From Halochromatium salexigens (GTDB lineage: Bacteria; Pseudomonadota; Gammaproteobacteria; Chromatiales; Chromatiaceae): 64,000 nt of DNA. Shown piece after piece: positions 19,601-32,506 of this stretch. Positions within the stretch are counted from its first letter, which is position 1, and each line of letters starts with the position of its first letter. The translations under genes and the position numbers were made by a program. The notes beneath the pieces were generated by a model, which saw nothing but the letters and a program-made list of their open reading frames with translations, was not told the DNA's origin and ran no database searches. Location of the stretch: positions 74,131 through 138,130 of the forward strand of contig NZ_NHSF01000051.1 in the NCBI RefSeq assembly GCF_016653295.1. The letters are read 5' to 3'.

Positions 19601-20501
19601 CACCGAATTTCCAGCGCAAGCGCAAAAGAGCGCCTATGAGCAACTGGACGCAGAGGCCAAGATACAGCCGTTGCCCGTGAGTCTCGACAGCCTCTGGCAG
19701 GTGTTGAGCGAGAGCGCCCGACCTGGCGGTTATCTGCATGCGCTGGGTGCGCGCATCGACACCTTCCGGCAGGGCGAGGCATTGGTGCTGGAAGGCGTGC
19801 TTGGGCTCACTGAGCCGACTTTATTGACCAGCTCGCGTGTGTTGTTCGAGCAGGGACTGGGGCAGGAAGACCGACGGCCACTGCACTTTGCGACCTACGG
19901 TGATCCGCTCTTTGAGCGACTGCTCGACCATGTGCTCAAGCCCACGGAGCCACCCTTTGATACGATCCAACAGTGCTGGGTCGAGCGTCGGCCATTGACG
20001 GCCCTGCAAGTGGGCGGTGAGCGACTGGCGAGTGTCGATGATGCCCTAGCAGCAGGACAGGTGGACGAGCAGCCCATCACCCTCGTGTCCCGGTCGATAC
20101 CGGCCATCTATCCCCAGTCCGACCAACTGGGGCGTCAACAACGAGTGCTTTTGGAGACAGCAGCGGCGCATTTCGCAAACAAGAAGCTCAAAGAAGACCC
20201 GGACACGGTGAAACAGCAGATCGCTGAGTTCGAACGCTTTCAAGCGGACGTCAAGACGCGCCCAACGCCGGTCGTCCACTTCAACTGCGAGGTGCCTGAC
20301 CGCAACGCCATACTAGCCTTAAAAGACAAACTCCTTTGGCCAATCATGAACAACGACTCGGCGATCATGGTCGATGGCGACCCGTTGTTGCTGGATGTCG
20401 TGCGCGCCTTGTTACTGCGGCAACTGGGCGAGATGAAGAAGCATACCCGCACTGGGCCGAATGTCGCCAAGGCACTGCGCGAACGAGCGCGAAACGGCTG
20501 A
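16656..20501 (+). CDS. SNF2-family helicase with N-terminal PLD-type nuclease domain
   Basis: This 1281-residue protein joins a PLD-like nuclease and a SNF2/HepA-type translocase. The PLD signature is HEKWAIFSDG at residue 165 followed by FISGSMNES. The helicase starts near residue 315: Walker A DEVGLGKT at 338-345, DEAH at 449-452, and motif VI QRIGRIDRIGQ near residues 887-897. A Glu-rich coiled region lies near 700-760, and the last 300 residues are unassigned. The combination suggests DNA translocation with cleavage of unmodified DNA, the restriction partner of the DUF1156 methylase. It ends 22 bp from the convergent recG, the right border of the island. Confidence 0.9.
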   Translation: MSATASLSLKAYDWEQCYATSDLRPDGQPVDILHDFYIPALSRSLRYDRVAGYFTSTSLAAASQGFSRFVAQGGKARFIVGLQLTPEDAEAILQGHQQRAAEPMLAALAGAPEWPASVRQGVELLGWMIAHGCLQVRVGLRVHGQPGPDQGTPKPLDYAQDGYLHEKWAIFSDGQEALFISGSMNESQTALAVNAENITVQPSWIDWNRKLLASKRASFETLWRGKHAFIRTLSLPEAVRERLIQIADSAGVLREIDGTPMPMPPPEKTNGDAQDNPDEVVAPRFSERLRFAMIRLAPLLPGGERAALETTPIEPWPHQRFVARRLLETYPRNHLLCDEVGLGKTIEAGLAFRALWLSGRAKSIRVFAPASLTSQWLNEMAEKFMLPFVRRTRRSGDWERIELRTGEPISGKGRMFDAPLEIISTGLIINRKGGRLLAQFPETDLVLVDEAHKARRQSPDNSAQMPRYNKLYQELRDALYGRSRALLLATATPMQLNRVEAFDLLKLMPSAGAVQFSEDLCELFYRVRERLLQGESLAEYETQWLGRYLREARTSSPAQWRFVEEQVLSLFGKMGLQDFVDSGQPPLGGWHELQPSLSLLAPLGRSMLRHSRSLLRAYQQEGLLNANLAWREVHPCIIALQGVEFEVYEHLQRYCAELADRINANMTEGKQRAAIGFYLCFLRLRFASSFHALRCSLERRLSKIEQTLNHKAKQISLDEEDREALEELDEAEVEGLVLKNRSESDLTWEQTAVETLLQHMRRLPSVPKKTHRLLEHIEQRRRQGADRVRQLVVFTRYGDTLTALHQELCRRLPQCPIGTFSGLGGSLRRAGAHQPESMDRTAIKQRFVAGHIDILLCTDAAAEGLNLQSADLLINVDLPWNPMMLEQRIGRIDRIGQHHAQIQVYNYLYQDSVEEVVYSRLVKRFREAISVSGELQFSLLPIQPEDFEDFAKSKDEPGQIDEEELMRRAKAHAVQISERQRLTEFPAQAQKSAYEQLDAEAKIQPLPVSLDSLWQVLSESARPGGYLHALGARIDTFRQGEALVLEGVLGLTEPTLLTSSRVLFEQGLGQEDRRPLHFATYGDPLFERLLDHVLKPTEPPFDTIQQCWVERRPLTALQVGGERLASVDDALAAGQVDEQPITLVSRSIPAIYPQSDQLGRQQRVLLETAAAHFANKKLKEDPDTVKQQIAEFERFQADVKTRPTPVVHFNCEVPDRNAILALKDKLLWPIMNNDSAIMVDGDPLLLDVVRALLLRQLGEMKKHTRTGPNVAKALRERARNG

Positions 20502-20523
20502 AATGAGGCGTAGTCGCCTTGCC

Positions 20524-22734
20524 TCACACCTGACCATAGTCATCACGGCGACCGAGCCAGCGGCGAATCAGCGGCTCGACATGCTCGGGCCAGTGCGCGA
20601 GCAATTGATCGGCCGCCTGCCGCGCGGCGTTGATCAGCGTACTGTCGCGCATCGGATCGGCCAGCCGGAATTGAATCGCACCAGCCTGCCGGGTTCCCAA
20701 CACCTCGCCGGCGCCGCGCATGCGCAGATCGGCCTCGGCGATGCGAAAACCGCTCGCTTCACGGCGCAGGATATCGATGCGCTCGCGCGCTGCATGCGTC
20801 AAGGGTGGGTGATACATGAGCACACAGGCGCTCTCGATGGCACCGCGACCGACGCGCCCGCGCAACTGATGCAGCTGCGCCAGCCCCAGCCGCTCGGGAT
20901 TCTCGATGATCATCAGGCTCGCATTGGGCACATCGACACCGACCTCGATCACCGTCGTCGCCACCAGCAGATCGAGGTCACCGGCCTTGAACGCCGCCAT
21001 CACCGGCGCCCGCTCTTGGGCCTTGATGCGACCGTGCACCAAACCGATGCGCAGCCCCGGCAGACGCTCGCGCAGATCGGCGGCGGCGTCTTCAGCCGCC
21101 TGCGCCTGCAGCGCATCGGACTCCTCGACCAGGGTGCAGACCCAATACGCCTGGCGGCCAGTGCGACAGCTCGCCTGCACGCGCTCGATGACCTGCTCGC
21201 GGCGCGTCTCCGGCAGCGCCACCGTCTTCACCGGCTGGCGCCCCGGCGGCAGCTCGTCGATCTCGGAGAGGTCAAGATCGCCGTAGACCGACATCGCCAG
21301 CGAGCGCGGGATCGGGGTCGCGGTCATGATCAGCTGATGCGGGATGCGCCCCTCGCGCTCGCCCTTCTCGCGCAGGCTCAGGCGCTGATGGACGCCGAAA
21401 CGGTGCTGCTCATCGATGATCACCAGCCCCAACTCGGCGAAGCGCACCTCGGCCTGGAACAGCGCATGGGTGCCCACCACTACCCGCGCCTGCCCGGCGG
21501 CGATGCGCTCGAGGATCGCCGCGCGCTCGCTGCCGGCGTGCCGCCCGGAGAGCCAGGCCAGCTCGATCTCGAGCGGCGCCAGCCACTGTTGCAGGCTCTG
21601 CAGATGCTGTTCGGAGAGCAGTTCGGTCGGCGCCATCAGCGCCACCTGATGACCGGCCTCGATCACCTGCAGCGCGGCCAGCGCGGCGACCACGGTCTTG
21701 CCGGAACCGACATCGCCGAGCAGCAGGCGCATCATCGGGCGCGACTGCGCCATGTCGGCGGCGATCTCAGCGATCACCCGCTGCTGAGCACCCGTGAGCG
21801 CGAACGGCAGCCGTGCCCGCAGCCGCTCGCGCAGCCCGCCATCGCCGCTGAGCACCGGCGCGCGTTGGGCGCTGCGCGCGCGGCGCAGACGGCGCAAGGC
21901 CAACTGATGGGCCAGCATCTCATCGAAGGCCAGGCGCAAGAAGGCGGGATGGCTGCGCTCGAGCAAGGCGTCGGTCAGCTCGGCGCCTGCATCGGCCGGC
22001 GGTCGGTGCAGCAGGAACAGGGCGTCGACGAGCGCGGGCAGTTTTAACGGCGCTGTCAGGCTGGCGGGAATCCAATCCTGGAGCGCATCCGGGTCACGCC
22101 GCAGCCAGTCGAGCGCCTGGTCGGTGAGCGCGCGCAGACTGGCCTGCTGCAGCCCTTCGGTCCCTGGATAGATCGGCGTCAGCCGTCGCTCTGAGGCCAC
22201 ATCGGCTACCGCATCAGCCAGCGCGTCATCCTCCGGGGCCGCCTCCGAACCGGTTTCCGGGCTGATCGCCAAGCCCATTGCCAGCTCGGCGACCCCCTCC
22301 AGCACCTGCAGCTCTGGATGTACCATCTCCAGCATCTGCGGCCCTTGCCGCACCTCGCCGAAGCAGCGCAGACGCCGCCCCGGGCGCATCGCCTCGACCT
22401 GGGCGCGACTGAAATAGAAGAAGCGCAGCAGCAGGGCGCCCCGGCCATCATCGATGCGGACCTTGAGCGAACGGCGCCGACCGTGCGCGATCTGGGCATC
22501 GACGACCTCGCCCTCGACCAACACCTCTTCGTTGAGGACCAGCTCGGCGAGCGGCCGCAGGAGGGTGCGATCCTGATAGCGCAGCGGCAGATGGAAGAGC
22601 AGATCCTGCAGCGTCAGGATCCCGAGTCGCTGCAACCGCTCGCAGATGCGCGGCCCAACGCCCCTGAGCCGTTCGACCGGGGTCTGATCCAAGCCCGCGC
22701 TTAAGTCAGCCACTCGGTCACTCAGCCCGGTCAA
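20524..22734 (-). CDS. recG: ATP-dependent DNA helicase RecG
   Basis: RecG remodels stalled forks and Holliday junctions. The product (up to 736 residues) has the wedge-domain region (LRGVGPRICERLQRLG; LLFHLPLRYQDRT), Walker A GDVGSGKT, the variant Walker B DEQH (VIIDEQHRFGVHQR) and C-terminal motifs QLRGRVGRG and MRGAGEVLGTRQAG. The longest start is a TTG at 22734 overlapping the mltB stop; a GTG seven codons later (22713) gives a length closer to other RecG proteins. It is last in a ridA-mltB-recG run and converges on the island helicase. Confidence 0.96.
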   Translation of the reverse strand: MTGLSDRVADLSAGLDQTPVERLRGVGPRICERLQRLGILTLQDLLFHLPLRYQDRTLLRPLAELVLNEEVLVEGEVVDAQIAHGRRRSLKVRIDDGRGALLLRFFYFSRAQVEAMRPGRRLRCFGEVRQGPQMLEMVHPELQVLEGVAELAMGLAISPETGSEAAPEDDALADAVADVASERRLTPIYPGTEGLQQASLRALTDQALDWLRRDPDALQDWIPASLTAPLKLPALVDALFLLHRPPADAGAELTDALLERSHPAFLRLAFDEMLAHQLALRRLRRARSAQRAPVLSGDGGLRERLRARLPFALTGAQQRVIAEIAADMAQSRPMMRLLLGDVGSGKTVVAALAALQVIEAGHQVALMAPTELLSEQHLQSLQQWLAPLEIELAWLSGRHAGSERAAILERIAAGQARVVVGTHALFQAEVRFAELGLVIIDEQHRFGVHQRLSLREKGEREGRIPHQLIMTATPIPRSLAMSVYGDLDLSEIDELPPGRQPVKTVALPETRREQVIERVQASCRTGRQAYWVCTLVEESDALQAQAAEDAAADLRERLPGLRIGLVHGRIKAQERAPVMAAFKAGDLDLLVATTVIEVGVDVPNASLMIIENPERLGLAQLHQLRGRVGRGAIESACVLMYHPPLTHAARERIDILRREASGFRIAEADLRMRGAGEVLGTRQAGAIQFRLADPMRDSTLINAARQAADQLLAHWPEHVEPLIRRWLGRRDDYGQV

Positions 22735-23858
22735 TCCGCAGCGTTGGCGGCGAATTCGGGCGGATCGCTCACCCGCAAGCTGGGCTGCTCGAGACCACGG
22801 CGCGCACGCAGTGCCTCGGCGAGCTGATGCACGGTCATGGCGTAATAGGTACTGTGGTTGTAGCGGGTGATGACATAGAAATTCTCGAAGCCCACCCAGT
22901 ACTCGACCCCCCCGGCCGCATCCAGTCGCAACAGACTGACCTGGCGATCATCGGCAAGCGCCACCGCCGGCTGAATCCCTTTCGCGTTGAGGTTCGCCAC
23001 CGAATAACGGGTCTTGAAGCCGGTCTCGGTCGACCAAGGCAGACCCGCACCGCCGCGCGCGCGGACAGCCACCGCAGCGCCCGGCTGCCAACCATGCGCT
23101 TGGAAGTAATGGGCCACGCTGCCAATGACATCTTCCGGGTCCCAGAGGTCGCGGCGGCCATCGCCATTGAAATCCACCGCGTAATCACGCCAGCTCGACG
23201 GCATGAACTGCCCGAGCCCCATGGCGCCGGCAAAGGAGCCGACCGGCTGCAGCGGATCGAGACCCTGATCCTCGACCTTGAGCAGATACTCAGCGAGTTC
23301 ATTGCGAAAATAATCGGCACGCCGCGGATAGTCGAAGGCGAGGGTCGCGAGTGCATCGATGATCCGATGCGTGCCCATGAAACCGCCCCAGCGCGTCTCG
23401 ATGCCGATGATGGCGACGATGTACGCTGGAGGAACCCCGTATTGCTTCGAGGCGCGCTCCAAAGTGCTGGCATGCCGGGTCCAGAAGGCGCTGCCCCTGT
23501 CGAGCATCCCCGGGGTGATGTGCCGGGCGCGGTAGCGCGTCCAAGCGCCGGTTGGGCCCGAGGCGGGTCGCCATTGCCGATCCATGTACTTGATGATCGA
23601 TGGATCCTGGCGTGTGCGCTCAAAGGTGCGCACCAGTTGGTCGCGATCCAGCCCCCTGGCCTGCATCTGGTCGATGAAACGCGCGACATCGTCGCGGCCG
23701 GCGTAGTCGCCGCGGTTGACTCGGCTCGCCGCGCTCGCGTGCGTGGTTGAAGCCATGGTCGGGTGCGCTGCGGCCTCCGCCTGCTGAGCCGGCTGGGAGG
23801 CACAGGCGCCGAGACCCAAGGCGAGACAAAACGCGGCGGTCAGGGTGAGGTGAGACAT
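22731..23858 (-). CDS. mltB: Membrane-bound lytic murein transglycosylase B (lipoprotein)
   Basis: Cleaves the MurNAc-GlcNAc bond of peptidoglycan in the periplasm, leaving 1,6-anhydroMurNAc. The start at 23858 gives a lipoprotein signal peptide MSHLTLTAAFCLALGLGAC with the lipobox LGAC (lipid-bearing Cys19); the frame is open further upstream, but that part is not signal-like. The catalytic Glu is in AIIGIETRWGGFMG, and the family motifs GAMGLGQFMPSSW and VDFNGDGRRDLWD are present. It overlaps recG by four bases and is 19 bp after ridA. Confidence 0.95.
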   Translation of the reverse strand: MSHLTLTAAFCLALGLGACASQPAQQAEAAAHPTMASTTHASAASRVNRGDYAGRDDVARFIDQMQARGLDRDQLVRTFERTRQDPSIIKYMDRQWRPASGPTGAWTRYRARHITPGMLDRGSAFWTRHASTLERASKQYGVPPAYIVAIIGIETRWGGFMGTHRIIDALATLAFDYPRRADYFRNELAEYLLKVEDQGLDPLQPVGSFAGAMGLGQFMPSSWRDYAVDFNGDGRRDLWDPEDVIGSVAHYFQAHGWQPGAAVAVRARGGAGLPWSTETGFKTRYSVANLNAKGIQPAVALADDRQVSLLRLDAAGGVEYWVGFENFYVITRYNHSTYYAMTVHQLAEALRARRGLEQPSLRVSDPPEFAANAAD

Positions 23859-23877
23859 CAGTATCAGCGGCCTTGCG

Positions 23878-24270
23878 TCAGTTGTCGGCATCGAGGACCA
23901 TGATCGCATCCATCTCGATCTCGGCGCCTTTTGGCAGCGCCGCGACCCCAATCGCCGCGCGCGCCGGATAGGGCTCGGCAAAGGTCTCGGCCATCACCTC
24001 ATTGACGAGAGGAAAGTGCGCCAGATCGGTCAGGAAGATGTTGAGCTTGACGATCTCGCCGAGCCCGCCGCCAGCGGCTTCGGCCACTGCGGCGAGGTTG
24101 TTGAACACTTGCCGCGCCTGGAGCTGGATATCGCCCGTCACCAGCTCTCCGGTGTCTGGTATCAGTGGGATCTGGCCGGACAGGTAAACCGTGTCACCCG
24201 CTCGCACCGCCTGCGAATAGGGACCGATCGCCGCCGGCGCCTGTTCGGTCTGGATGATCTGCTTGGCCAT
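23878..24270 (-). CDS. ridA: RidA family reactive intermediate deaminase
   Basis: RidA hydrolyses reactive enamine/imine intermediates such as 2-aminoacrylate, protecting PLP enzymes. The 130-residue length is standard, with the N-terminal AIGPYSQAV motif, the substrate-binding R104 ([15 protein letters not shown]) and E118. In gammaproteobacteria ridA often follows spoT and precedes recG; here spoT is absent and mltB intervenes. An 8-base GGAGGCGC leader precedes the ATG. Confidence 0.95.
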   Translation of the reverse strand: MAKQIIQTEQAPAAIGPYSQAVRAGDTVYLSGQIPLIPDTGELVTGDIQLQARQVFNNLAAVAEAAGGGLGEIVKLNIFLTDLAHFPLVNEVMAETFAEPYPARAAIGVAALPKGAEIEMDAIMVLDADN

Positions 24271-24353
24271 GAAGGCGCCTCCTTCTCGTCAGTCGATCGG
24301 GGCGAATCGCCCGCTGCTAGGATATGGCGAGTATAGCGGACCGCAGCGGCCCG

Positions 24354-24381
24354 CTGACCGTGCCGCCAAGATTGGTATAGT
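24354..24381 (+). promoter_or_regulatory. Candidate sigma70 promoter of purC
   Basis: CTGACC (24354-24359) and TATAGT (24376-24381) are separated by 16 bp, and the -10 carries an extended TGG element just upstream. It lies 30 bp before the purC ATG. On the other strand a TATACT (plus positions 24330-24335) could be the -10 for ridA. Based on consensus matching by eye only. Confidence 0.4.
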
Positions 24382-24411
24382 CGCAGCTCGGCCAAGCCAC
24401 CCGCAAATGAG

Positions 24412-25299
24412 ATGAGCACCCTCTATCAGTCCGACCTCAGCGAACTGCCGCTGCTGAATCGCGGCAAGGTCCGCGACATCTACGCCGCCGGCGATGAGCA
24501 CCTACTGATCGTCACCAGCGATCGCCTCTCCGCCTTCGACGTGGTGCTGCCACAGCCGATTCCCGGCAAGGGCGAGGTGCTCAGCCGCGTCAGCCGCTTT
24601 TGGCTCGAGCGCACTGCAAGCATCGTTCCCAACCAGCTCAGCGCGCTGTCGGTCGAGACCTTCGTCACCGATCCCGAGCAGCGCCGCGTGCTCGGCGAGC
24701 GTGCCCTGGTGGTGCGCAAGCTCGAGCCACTGCCGATCGAGGCCATCGTGCGCGGTTACCTGATCGGCTCGGGCTGGAAGGACTACCAGGCCAGCGGCGC
24801 GGTCAGCGGCATCGCGCTGCCGCCCGGCCTGCGCCAGGCCGAGCGCCTGCCGGAGCCGCTCTTCACCCCTTCGACCAAGGCCGCCGTCGGCGATCATGAC
24901 GAGAACATCGACTTCGCCGGCGCCGTCGATCGCATCGGCGCCGAACTCGCCGAGCAGGTGCGCGCGATCAGCCTGCGCCTCTACCAAGAGAGCGCCACTC
25001 ATGCGCGCGCGCGCGGCCTCATCATCGCCGACACCAAGTTCGAATTCGGCCTCGACACCGATGGCCGGCTGCACCTGATCGACGAGGTACTGACCCCTGA
25101 CTCCTCGCGCTTCTGGCCGGTCGACCACTATCAGCCGGGCACCAGCCCGCCGAGCTTCGACAAGCAATTCGTGCGCGACTACCTCGAGACCCTGGACTGG
25201 GACAAGACCCCGCCCGGCCCGAGGCTGCCAGAGCGTATCATCAGCCAGACCGCCGCCAAGTATGCCGAGGCCGAACGGCGGCTGACAGAGTCGGCCTGA
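24412..25299 (+). CDS. purC: Phosphoribosylaminoimidazole-succinocarboxamide synthase
   Basis: Joins CAIR and aspartate with ATP to give SAICAR in purine biosynthesis. The 295-residue product is of the longer class, with [10 protein letters not shown] near residue 19, [12 protein letters not shown], the [16 protein letters not shown] block and the C-terminal [17 protein letters not shown]. The ATG follows the candidate promoter closely, and the radical SAM gene begins 4 bp after the stop, so the two are probably cotranscribed. Confidence 0.96.
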   Translation: MSTLYQSDLSELPLLNRGKVRDIYAAGDEHLLIVTSDRLSAFDVVLPQPIPGKGEVLSRVSRFWLERTASIVPNQLSALSVETFVTDPEQRRVLGERALVVRKLEPLPIEAIVRGYLIGSGWKDYQASGAVSGIALPPGLRQAERLPEPLFTPSTKAAVGDHDENIDFAGAVDRIGAELAEQVRAISLRLYQESATHARARGLIIADTKFEFGLDTDGRLHLIDEVLTPDSSRFWPVDHYQPGTSPPSFDKQFVRDYLETLDWDKTPPGPRLPERIISQTAAKYAEAERRLTESA

Positions 25300-25303
25300 G
25301 GCG

Positions 25304-27376
<2,073 letters not shown>

Positions 27377-27551
27377 GGAAGGAAGGCATCCATCAAGCAC
27401 TCAGGCTCCTTCCCTGCCCGCGCCATGGTCCTCACCCGCCCGTTGTCCACGCCGCCCGTCGCCGACAAACGTAAGTGGTGACGACACTCAGGCGGGTCAC
27501 CGCCGCGTATCGGCGGCCGATGACTCAACCAGCCGCTCATTCCGTGATTCC

Positions 27552-28259
27552 ATGAGCCCCACAACCTGGCTCTCACTCGCCCTCCTCTGCCTGCTCGGCG
27601 CGATGACGCCGGGGCCGAGCCTCGCTGTGGTGCTCGGCAGCCTGATGCGCGGTGGCCGCGCGGCTGGGCTCGCGGCAGCCCTCGCCCATGGGCTCGCCGT
27701 CGTTCTCTACGCCCTGCTCACCGTCGCCGGCCTGGCCGCGGTGGTGGCCTCCTCGGCACTGCTGTTCGCCCTGTTGCAGCTGGCCGCGGCCGGCTACTTG
27801 GGCTACCTGGCCTTCGACGCCCTGCGCGGTCGCGAGCGCGTGCCTCAGATCGATGAGCGCGCAACGTCACTCAGTGGCCGTGGATCAGCCGCACGCGACG
27901 GCTTCCTGATCGCCTTCCTCAATCCGAAACTCGCGATATTCATGCTGGCGCTGTTCGCACCCTTCACCAGTCCCGATCAGGATCTCGTGGCGAAGGCAGT
28001 GCTGGTATTGACCATTGGCGGCATCGATGCGCTCTGGTATGCCGCTGTCGTGCTGGTGGTCGTGCAGGCGGGGCTGCTGCCGTTGCTCGCGCGCCATGCC
28101 GGACTCATCGATCGCCTATTCGGTGGACTTCTTTTGGCACTGGCCATCATCGTTGCCAGCCAATCAGGCGCTACTCGGCTGGCCTACGATCTCGTCATAG
28201 GTTGCGCCGATGACAGTGTGACAATCAAACGATTAGCCGCCGCAGTCAGCGCGCCGTAG
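27552..28259 (+). CDS. LysE/RhtB-family amino-acid exporter
   Basis: A 235-residue inner-membrane protein of the LysE superfamily. The family N-terminus is clear (LLGAMTPGPSLAVVLGSLMRGG), followed by about six spans and FLIAFLNPKLAIFMLALFAP near residues 115-135. The start is ATG 27552; the frame is open for 100 codons upstream but that segment is not hydrophobic. The 175-bp gap to the radical SAM gene shows no clear signal. Substrate (an amino acid or homoserine lactone-like compound) cannot be read from sequence. The C-terminal tail after the last span is short and polar. Confidence 0.88.
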   Translation: MSPTTWLSLALLCLLGAMTPGPSLAVVLGSLMRGGRAAGLAAALAHGLAVVLYALLTVAGLAAVVASSALLFALLQLAAAGYLGYLAFDALRGRERVPQIDERATSLSGRGSAARDGFLIAFLNPKLAIFMLALFAPFTSPDQDLVAKAVLVLTIGGIDALWYAAVVLVVVQAGLLPLLARHAGLIDRLFGGLLLALAIIVASQSGATRLAYDLVIGCADDSVTIKRLAAAVSAP

Positions 28260-30503
<2,244 letters not shown>

Positions 30504-30546
30504 CGAATCGGCACGGCAACCGGGCGCTATGATACGCAGGCTAGGA

Positions 30547-31725
30547 TTAGAGCAAAGCCACTGCTTTGATCTGCGCATAGACCGATTGCTCGGGCTCCAG
30601 CCCGAGCAGCTCGGCCGAACGACGAGTGACCCGCGCCAACACCGTGGAGCCGCTGACCTCGAGCTTGACCAGCCGCAGTGCCGGATGGCTGTCGTCGCCG
30701 AGAGAGAGCACCTTCGCCGGCAGCGTGTTTTGGATGCTGCTCTCATGGCTCGGCTCGCGGGTGAGGCTGACATCGCGCGCGAGGATGCGCAGGCGCACAT
30801 GCGCCCCGATCTCGGCGCCGGTGTCGCGGGTCCAGAGGCTCGCGCCGCAGCAGGCCACGCGCAGCAGATGCCAGCGCGCATCGCGCTCGGCGACCCGACC
30901 ATCGAGGACCACGCCGGCATCCTCACCGAGGCGGATCGGCAGATCGAGCCGTGACAACGTTTCGTTGAGCGGTCCGCTCGCCAGTACCCGACCGGCGTCC
31001 ATCACCAGGATGTGATCGGCCAGGCGCGCGACCTCGTCCGGGGAGTGGCTGACATAGATGACCGGGATGTCGAGTTCATCGTGCAAGCGCTCGAGGTACG
31101 GCAGGATCTCCTGCTTGCGCTTCAGATCCAGCGCCGCCAGCGGCTCGTCCATCAGCAACATGCGCGGGTCGACCGCGAGCGCCCGCGCCATGCCGACGCG
31201 CTGGCGTTCACCGCCGGAGAGCGCCGCGGGTCTGCGCGCCAGCAGATGACCGATACCGAGCAGTTCGATCGCCTGCTCGAGGCTGAACGTGGCCTGACCC
31301 GTCTCTGGCCCCTGCTCCTTCGCCCTGCCCTTTGGCTGGCTGCGCCGTTGCCCATAGCGCAGATTCCCGAGCACCGTCAGATGCGGAAACAGGCTCGCTT
31401 CCTGGAACACATAGCCGATCGGTCGCCGATGGGTCGGCACCCAAGTCTTGGCATCCTGCCAGACCTCGCCATCGACGCTGAGGTATCCCTGCGCGGCGCG
31501 CTCCAGACCGGCGATGCAGCGCAGCAACGTGGTCTTGCCGGAACCAGAATGGCCGAACAGTGCGGTGACGCCGCGCGCCGGAAACCGCTCATCCAAGGCC
31601 AGCGTGAAGCCCGGCCAGTCGACCCGGAAACGCGCCTCGATCTGCGGCAGCATGCCGGTTTGGGCGCCAGCGGCCGTGGTTGCTGTGGTTCTCGTTGGTG
31701 GAGTCGTTGCTTCCATCTCGTTCAC
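30547..31725 (-). CDS. modC: Molybdate ABC transporter ATP-binding protein
   Basis: Powers high-affinity molybdate import. Walker A is [14 protein letters not shown] (about residues 55-65), the signature [15 protein letters not shown], Walker [13 protein letters not shown], and a C-terminal Mop/TOBE domain ([20 protein letters not shown]) that senses oxyanion. The start is GTG 31725, overlapping the modB stop (GTGA), or ATG 31716; the longer open frame above is out of register with modB and is not coding. It is the last gene of the modA-modB-modC unit. Confidence 0.94.
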   Translation of the reverse strand: MNEMEATTPPTRTTATTAAGAQTGMLPQIEARFRVDWPGFTLALDERFPARGVTALFGHSGSGKTTLLRCIAGLERAAQGYLSVDGEVWQDAKTWVPTHRRPIGYVFQEASLFPHLTVLGNLRYGQRRSQPKGRAKEQGPETGQATFSLEQAIELLGIGHLLARRPAALSGGERQRVGMARALAVDPRMLLMDEPLAALDLKRKQEILPYLERLHDELDIPVIYVSHSPDEVARLADHILVMDAGRVLASGPLNETLSRLDLPIRLGEDAGVVLDGRVAERDARWHLLRVACCGASLWTRDTGAEIGAHVRLRILARDVSLTREPSHESSIQNTLPAKVLSLGDDSHPALRLVKLEVSGSTVLARVTRRSAELLGLEPEQSVYAQIKAVALL

Positions 31726-32399
31726 CGCTTCTTCCCCCCTGGATTCCAGACATACAGGATCAACAGCACCAGAAAGGAGAACACCAGCATGACCGCCGCG
31801 AGCCGGTGGGCGTTGGCGTATTCCAGCGCCTCGACGTAATCGTAGATCTGCACCGAGGCGACCCGGGTCACCCCTGGGATGTTGCCGCCGATCATCAGCA
31901 CCACGCCGAACTCGCCGACGGTGTGGGCAAAGGTCAGGATGCCCGCTGTGATCAGGCCCGGCAGCGACAGCGGCAGGGCGACGCTGAAGAAGCGATCCAG
32001 CGGTGAGGCGCGCAGCGTTGCGGCCGCCTCCAGCGGGCGGTCGCCGATGGCCTCGAAGGCGTTCTGCACCGGCTGCACCATGAACGGAAAGGAGTAGAAC
32101 ACCGAGGCCACCACCAGCCCCCAGAAGGTGAACGGCAGGAGCCCGATGCCGAGGCGCTCGGTCAGCTGCCCCACCGGCCCATTCGGCCCCATCGCCACCA
32201 GCAGGTAAAAGCCCAGCACCGAGGGCGGCAGCACCAGCGGCAGCGCGACCACGGCGCCGATCGGCCCTTTCCAGCGCGAACGGGTCCGCGCCAGCCACCA
32301 GGCGACCGGCGTGCCGACCGCGAACAGGATCAGCGTGGTGACCGTGGCCACGCGCAGCGTCAGCCAGATGGCCTCAAGATCGGTTTCAGTGAGCCACAT
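31722..32399 (-). CDS. modB: Molybdate ABC transporter permease
   Basis: Inner-membrane permease of the ModABC transporter, 225 residues from [20 protein letters not shown]. The cytoplasmic coupling segment is seen as [20 protein letters not shown], and several hydrophobic spans follow the usual pattern ([38 protein letters not shown]). The start at 32399 is preferred over 32441, which adds a basic, non-conserved stretch. The first 14 bases overlap a short TauE/SafE-like frame. Confidence 0.94.
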   Translation of the reverse strand: MWLTETDLEAIWLTLRVATVTTLILFAVGTPVAWWLARTRSRWKGPIGAVVALPLVLPPSVLGFYLLVAMGPNGPVGQLTERLGIGLLPFTFWGLVVASVFYSFPFMVQPVQNAFEAIGDRPLEAAATLRASPLDRFFSVALPLSLPGLITAGILTFAHTVGEFGVVLMIGGNIPGVTRVASVQIYDYVEALEYANAHRLAAVMLVFSFLVLLILYVWNPGGKKR

Positions 32400-32505
32400 G
32401 AACGCACTCCTTGAGGCGAAACGCCGCCCCACCGAGCCCAATCAGACCACCCAGGCTGCCGATGAGACCACCGGCGGCGAATCCATAGGCACCGCGATGC
32501 TGCAT
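32386..32505 (-). pseudogene. N-terminal remnant of a TauE/SafE-family permease
   Basis: A 39-codon frame between modA and modB reads MQHRGAYGFAAGGLIGSLGG then [11 protein letters not shown] before stopping in frame. The Gly-rich [13 protein letters not shown] is the hallmark of the first membrane helix of TauE/SafE (TSUP) anion permeases, which continue for another 220 residues or more. It starts one base after the modA stop and ends inside the start of modB. I read it as the stump of a permease gene whose body was deleted, now acting at most as a coupling frame between modA and modB. Confidence 0.6.
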
Positions 32506-32506
32506 C

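Larger units (their letters stand above)
7749..20501 (+). other. Defence island: DUF499 ATPase, DUF1156 methylase and SNF2-PLD helicase with toxin-antitoxin modules and Uma2 nuclease
   Basis: Nine genes run in one direction between ubiA and recG, both housekeeping genes on the other strand. The three long genes (ATPase, DNA methyltransferase, helicase-nuclease) form a restriction-like set of the kind predicted to be antiviral, related in logic to BREX and DISARM. hicAB and mntA-hepT are inserted after the second gene and the Uma2 gene between methylase and helicase. Gaps are short (5-60 bp), so much of it may be one or two transcripts. No integrase, transposase or terminal repeat is visible at either edge. 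Confidence 0.8.

Noticed and set aside
20461..22047. A 528-codon plus-strand open frame
   Set aside because: It is antisense to recG, which has clear helicase motifs; the plus-strand translation is His/Arg/Gln-rich with no family features.
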